Assembly: GCA_045125935.1 (NCBI GenBank)
Contig: JBGVNW010000068.1
Span: 296,294 to 360,293 of the forward strand
Direction of reading: 5' to 3'
DNA length: 64,000 nucleotides
Source: CAG-877 sp045125935
GTDB lineage: Bacteria; Bacillota_I; Bacilli_A; RF39; UBA660
Shown here: positions 61,141-64,000 of the stretch, piece by piece
Numbering within the stretch: position 1 is the stretch's first letter
How the letters are laid out: every line of letters begins with the position of its first letter
Position numbers and translations under genes: made by a program
The notes under the pieces: generated by a model
What the model was told of the DNA's origin: nothing
The model's database searches: none
The model's input: the letters and a program-made list of their open reading frames with translations, nothing else

Positions 61141-61518
61141 ATGAAGACTGAAGAATATATTAATTCTCTTATCAAAGAAAAAGATCATTTATCAGAGTTG
61201 TGTAAATCACATGTTAAAACGATACTATTGATAAAGAGAGAGTTGGGAAAACTTAAAAATACAATTACACAAAAGGATAAAAAAATTCAAAAACTTGAAA
61301 ATGAGTCTCTAAATACAAAGATAGAAAAGGAACTCAATGAAACAAAAAATGAGTTAAATATTTTTAAAATAAAATATAATGATTTGAAAATAGATCATGA
61401 TACATTAAATGACAAATATAATACTTTGGAGAAAAAGTATAATGATGTCGTTTTTGAAAATTCAGAATTAAAGCGTATCTTTAATGAGATTGAGACTTTA
61501 TGTGATAGCGATCAATAA
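61141..61518 (+). CDS. Small coiled-coil protein
   Basis: 125 residues, nearly all heptad-patterned (about 5-118, for example KDKKIQKLENESLNTKIEKE), so a homo-oligomeric coiled coil. Begins 3 bases after the YqeY-like stop. No function assignable; a scaffold or adaptor is possible. Confidence 0.75.
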   Translation: MKTEEYINSLIKEKDHLSELCKSHVKTILLIKRELGKLKNTITQKDKKIQKLENESLNTKIEKELNETKNELNIFKIKYNDLKIDHDTLNDKYNTLEKKYNDVVFENSELKRIFNEIETLCDSDQ

Positions 61519-61533
61519 AATAAAATAATATAT

Positions 61534-62397
61534 ATGGCAAATATTTTTAAAACTACATTAAAAAAAGATATTATCGCAGATATAGCTGATAATAATAAAA
61601 GAGAGGTTAGATTTCCAATCACTAAATTTTGGGCTACAAGATTTACAGATGAATATAATCTTAATGATAAAACATTTGTTTTCAAAACATTTGATTCTTT
61701 AGAACTTTCTGCACCATCAAATAAAGATACAGAAGGTCAAACATATGTGTTTGACTATGTTAGAACATTTGTTGATGGTGATGAATTTGTTATTGAATTT
61801 AAAGATAATGAATGTGATACTGAAAATTGTCAAATAGATGATAGTGATTATGATGTTCAAAATATTGATTTAGACAATATTGTATCAGATAATGAAATGT
61901 CAATGTCTAAACAAGACGAAGATGAACCTGTAGATTTTACAGATGAAGAAAAAGACGATGAAAACATTCTCGATGATGAAATCGAATTCATTGACAACAA
62001 CGATGTATTTGAAGCGGTTAAACAATGGTTTGATGAAAAAAATATTTTAAGCGAATTATATGAAAATGAAGATGTAATTGCCACAAATGCAAGACAAGTT
62101 ATTATTCTCCCGAAGGGAAAAGTGCTCGGTTCTAATAAAACTTTACCTGTAAATAATGATGCCGAAGTAAGAGTTGAATTTGATATGAATGAAAAAGTAT
62201 ATTTTGATGCAACTTTTGATTTGGATGATTTCGAAGATGATATTTTTAGAATTTTGTCTGAAATCAGAAAAAATAATTTTGTTTTCATTTGGAAGCGACA
62301 TACAGGCATTTTTATGGATAAAAATGGTGTATATTTTGGTATGAAATATTCTACAAGAAAATCTATTGGGTTTAATCACAAATACAATGTTCAATGA
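61534..62397 (+). CDS. Unknown early protein with acidic middle
   Basis: 287 residues. An N-terminal beta-rich part (REVRFPITKFWATRFTDEYN, about 23-42) is vaguely ASCH/PUA-like; about residues 92-152 are extremely acidic (QDEDEPVDFTDEEKDDENIL), resembling a disordered or DNA-mimic stretch; a C-terminal alpha/beta domain follows (DLDDFEDDIFRILSEIRKNN). Its stop overlaps the next ATG by 4 bases. No confident family. Confidence 0.72.
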   Translation: MANIFKTTLKKDIIADIADNNKREVRFPITKFWATRFTDEYNLNDKTFVFKTFDSLELSAPSNKDTEGQTYVFDYVRTFVDGDEFVIEFKDNECDTENCQIDDSDYDVQNIDLDNIVSDNEMSMSKQDEDEPVDFTDEEKDDENILDDEIEFIDNNDVFEAVKQWFDEKNILSELYENEDVIATNARQVIILPKGKVLGSNKTLPVNNDAEVRVEFDMNEKVYFDATFDLDDFEDDIFRILSEIRKNNFVFIWKRHTGIFMDKNGVYFGMKYSTRKSIGFNHKYNVQ

Positions 62398-63119
62398 AAG
62401 TAGCAATAATAGGTGACATTCATGGAACAACAAAGTTTTTAGAATGTTATAAAAATATTCAGGAAAATGATTCTGATGTAGAAAAAATAATAGTATTGGG
62501 AGATTGGTTTGATCCATATATAGATATTGATCTTGATACGATGATTGAAAGATATAACGAATTTGTAAAAATTTGGAAGTCTGATGATAGAATCATATCA
62601 ATACTTGGAAATCACGATATTGCAGGATATATAATAGTCAATGACTCTACGAACAGAACAATGAGATATGGGAAAGGTAGACAGAGAATTACAGATGCTA
62701 TTGAACAAAATCTATCAGAGTCATATTTAACATATAAAATTGGAGATTATATATTCAGTCATGCTGGTGTTAGTCAAGATTGGTTAAATGATATTGATAT
62801 ATATGATGGTTGCAATTATGTAAATGATATTATGAATTGCAAAAAAGGTTGGACAGCAGATGAATTATCGGATATTTGTATGTTCTATCCATATGACTGG
62901 AGTGGTTGTGGAGAAAATGTGCATCAAAGTTGTGTGTGGATTAGACCTCGATCGCTTTATAAAAGTGCAATAGATGGATACAATCAAGTTGTTGCACACA
63001 CGAGAATTGATAGCATTTCTAAATTGTCGTTGCAAAACGGAAAAGACCTTTGGATTGTTGATGATGACCAGAAACCTAATTATTTGACATTAAATATTGA
63101 AGAAAATGTTCAAATTTAG
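62394..63119 (+). CDS. Calcineurin-like metallophosphoesterase (PPP-like)
   Basis: 241 residues. GDIHG (7-11), GDWFD (about 36-40), GNHD (about 71-74), SHAG (about 124-127) and a late His (VAHTR, about 201-205) give the PPP-type metallophosphatase set. It differs from the phosphoesterase at 25269 (which has GHIHG) and is closer to lambda-phosphatase-like or diadenosine-tetraphosphatase-type enzymes. Substrate not determinable. Translationally coupled (ATGA overlap) to the preceding gene; last of the operon. Confidence 0.87.
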   Translation: MKVAIIGDIHGTTKFLECYKNIQENDSDVEKIIVLGDWFDPYIDIDLDTMIERYNEFVKIWKSDDRIISILGNHDIAGYIIVNDSTNRTMRYGKGRQRITDAIEQNLSESYLTYKIGDYIFSHAGVSQDWLNDIDIYDGCNYVNDIMNCKKGWTADELSDICMFYPYDWSGCGENVHQSCVWIRPRSLYKSAIDGYNQVVAHTRIDSISKLSLQNGKDLWIVDDDQKPNYLTLNIEENVQI

Positions 63120-63133
63120 AACATTTTCTTTTT
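63101..63133 (+). terminator. Intrinsic terminator overlapping a stop codon
   Basis: GAAAATGTTC / GAACATTTTC hairpin then TTTTTC. The stop codon of the phosphoesterase lies in the loop, and the next promoter begins within bases. Confidence 0.82.
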
Positions 63134-63135
63134 CT

Positions 63136-63148
63136 TTTGTTATATTTA
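63136..63148 (+). promoter_or_regulatory. Early-type promoter motif (TTTGTTATATTTA)
   Basis: Exact consensus, 29 bases before the clpP ATG at 63178. Confidence 0.58.
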
Positions 63149-63177
63149 AATTGTAAATGATTAAATAGATTAAAAAA

Positions 63178-63834
63178 ATGAACTACAACAAAGATTTTGA
63201 AAGATTTGCCTTGAGCAAAGGTATTGGTAGTAATAAACTTAATGGTTATAAAAATTACATCAATCCAACAATTATTGAAGAGAGAGAAATGAACATGCAG
63301 GCGTGGGATGTATTTAGTAGATTGATGGCAGAACGAATTATTTATCTCGGTGAAGGAATTAATTCAGATGTTGCTAATATCATTACTGCACAATTGTTAT
63401 ATCTTGATAGTGTTGGCGATGATGATATTACAATATTTGTAAATACACCTGGTGGAAGTGTATATGATGGTATGGCAATTGTTGATACTATGAATTACAT
63501 CAACTCTGAAGTTGGAACAACATGTGTTGGTTTGGCAGCGTCTATGGGTTCAATTATTCTTTCTTCTGGAGAGAAAGGCAAACGACTAATTCTACCACAT
63601 AGTAGAGTATTGATACATCAACCTCTTGGTGGTGTTCAGGGTCAAGCGTCAGAAATTGAGATTGAATATAGAGAAATTCAAAAAGTAAAACAAGAACTTT
63701 ATGAAGTATTAGCTGAAAATACAGGTCAATCTTACGATAGAATTTATGCAGATGCAGATAGAGATCATTGGTTTACTGCTATCGAAGCAAAGGAATATGG
63801 ATTAGTTGATGATGTTATTTATAAAAAACAGTAA
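63178..63834 (+). CDS. clpP: ClpP-like serine protease
   Basis: 218 residues. Catalytic triad visible: S122 in ASMGS, H147 in IHQPLGG and D196 in ADRDHWF; the oxyanion loop VNTPGGSV (88-95) is intact. Length and order match bacterial ClpP. The N-terminus is somewhat longer than mature bacterial ClpP, suggesting a propeptide or extra axial loop. ClpP needs an AAA+ partner; the Clp-type unfoldase at 46823 is a candidate, as are host ClpX/ClpC. Targets could be phage regulators or host proteins. Early-type promoter; the next gene starts 2 bases after its stop. Confidence 0.93.
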   Translation: MNYNKDFERFALSKGIGSNKLNGYKNYINPTIIEEREMNMQAWDVFSRLMAERIIYLGEGINSDVANIITAQLLYLDSVGDDDITIFVNTPGGSVYDGMAIVDTMNYINSEVGTTCVGLAASMGSIILSSGEKGKRLILPHSRVLIHQPLGGVQGQASEIEIEYREIQKVKQELYEVLAENTGQSYDRIYADADRDHWFTAIEAKEYGLVDDVIYKKQ

Positions 63835-63835
63835 T

Positions 63836-64000
63836 ATGAAGGTAAAAAAACTGGATAAAAAATTTACTAAAAAAGGAGATGTCTTTACCCAAATTGAAAT
63901 CGGCGACAATTATTACATATATAAACGAGATATTGGAGATTTCAGTTGCTATGAGATTTTTAAGAAAAAAATAGTAACAATAAATGATTATATGAGACGA
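63836..64000 (+). CDS. Unknown protein, partial (C-terminus outside window)
   Basis: 55 residues visible (MKVKKLDKKFTKKGDVFTQI...), a basic N-terminus then beta-rich. It begins 2 bases after the clpP stop, so it is in the clpP operon. No family recognised. Confidence 0.7.
   Translation, partial: MKVKKLDKKFTKKGDVFTQIEIGDNYYIYKRDIGDFSCYEIFKKKIVTINDYMRR

Overview
The window looks like part of a large, strongly AT-rich, T4-like contractile-tailed phage (myovirus), probably with a Bacteroidota host. The T4-type core is recognisable from sequence: capsid (gp23-like), prohead protease (gp21-like), portal (gp20-like), tail sheath (gp18-like), tail tube (gp19-like), baseplate wedge proteins (gp25- and gp6-like), sliding-clamp loader (gp44-like), SbcC/Rad50-type recombination nuclease subunit (gp46-like) and a two-subunit type II topoisomerase (gp39/gp52-like). 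The host guess is an inference: start codons mostly lack a Shine-Dalgarno sequence and sit in A/T-rich leaders, and the early promoter-like motif contains TATATTTR, close to the Bacteroidota -7 element TAnnTTTG.

Layout. 1-8.2 kb is mainly minus-strand baseplate genes (a gpI-like wedge protein, gp6-like, gp25-like, a pentapeptide-repeat protein), plus one plus-strand tail-tube-like protein and a ferritin-like DUF5856-type protein. 8.25-10.2 kb holds a zinc-finger/nuclease/DNA-methyltransferase fusion. 10.3-19.0 kb is the minus-strand head and tail block: capsid, protease-scaffold fusion, portal, small head protein, sheath. The tail tube at 19.2 kb is divergent. 20-26 kb holds a DnaQ-like exonuclease, several unknown probable virion proteins and a phosphoesterase. 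26-33.5 kb on the plus strand carries a homing-endonuclease-like gene, both topoisomerase subunits and ThyX. 33.5-44.7 kb holds two giant virion proteins, including a collagen-like tail fibre. 44.7-51.2 kb on the plus strand is nucleotide metabolism and replication/recombination: an ASCH protein, a dUTPase split by a group I intron, clamp loader, a two-domain Clp-type AAA+ unfoldase and the gp46-like protein. 51.2-57.7 kb returns to tail and fibre genes. 57.7-64 kb is a plus-strand accessory block: DnaJ, a YqeY-like protein, a second phosphoesterase and ClpP.

Regulation. Two promoter-like classes are visible. CATAAATA, usually followed by a second TATATA(A/G)-type block, precedes almost every structural gene or operon and recalls the T4 late box TATAAATA. 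TTTGTTATATTTR precedes the metabolism/replication genes. Hairpin-plus-T-run terminators separate nearly all transcription units, and several run directly into the next TTTGTTATATTTR element.

Most interesting points: (i) a fused prohead protease-scaffold with eleven 14-residue repeats, each carrying an [L/I/V]-x-E tripeptide that resembles the T4 protease site; (ii) a recurring (I/L)-(N/T)-E|(S/G) tripeptide near the N-termini of several probable head proteins; (iii) a compact group I intron in the dUTPase active-site motif, with splice sites supported by a perfect P1 pairing; (iv) a nuclease-methyltransferase fusion with its own early-type promoter inside late genes; (v) a phage-encoded ClpP with a Clp-type unfoldase. 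No tRNA genes, CRISPR arrays or insertion sequences were seen, and no gene-free stretch exceeds about 220 bases.
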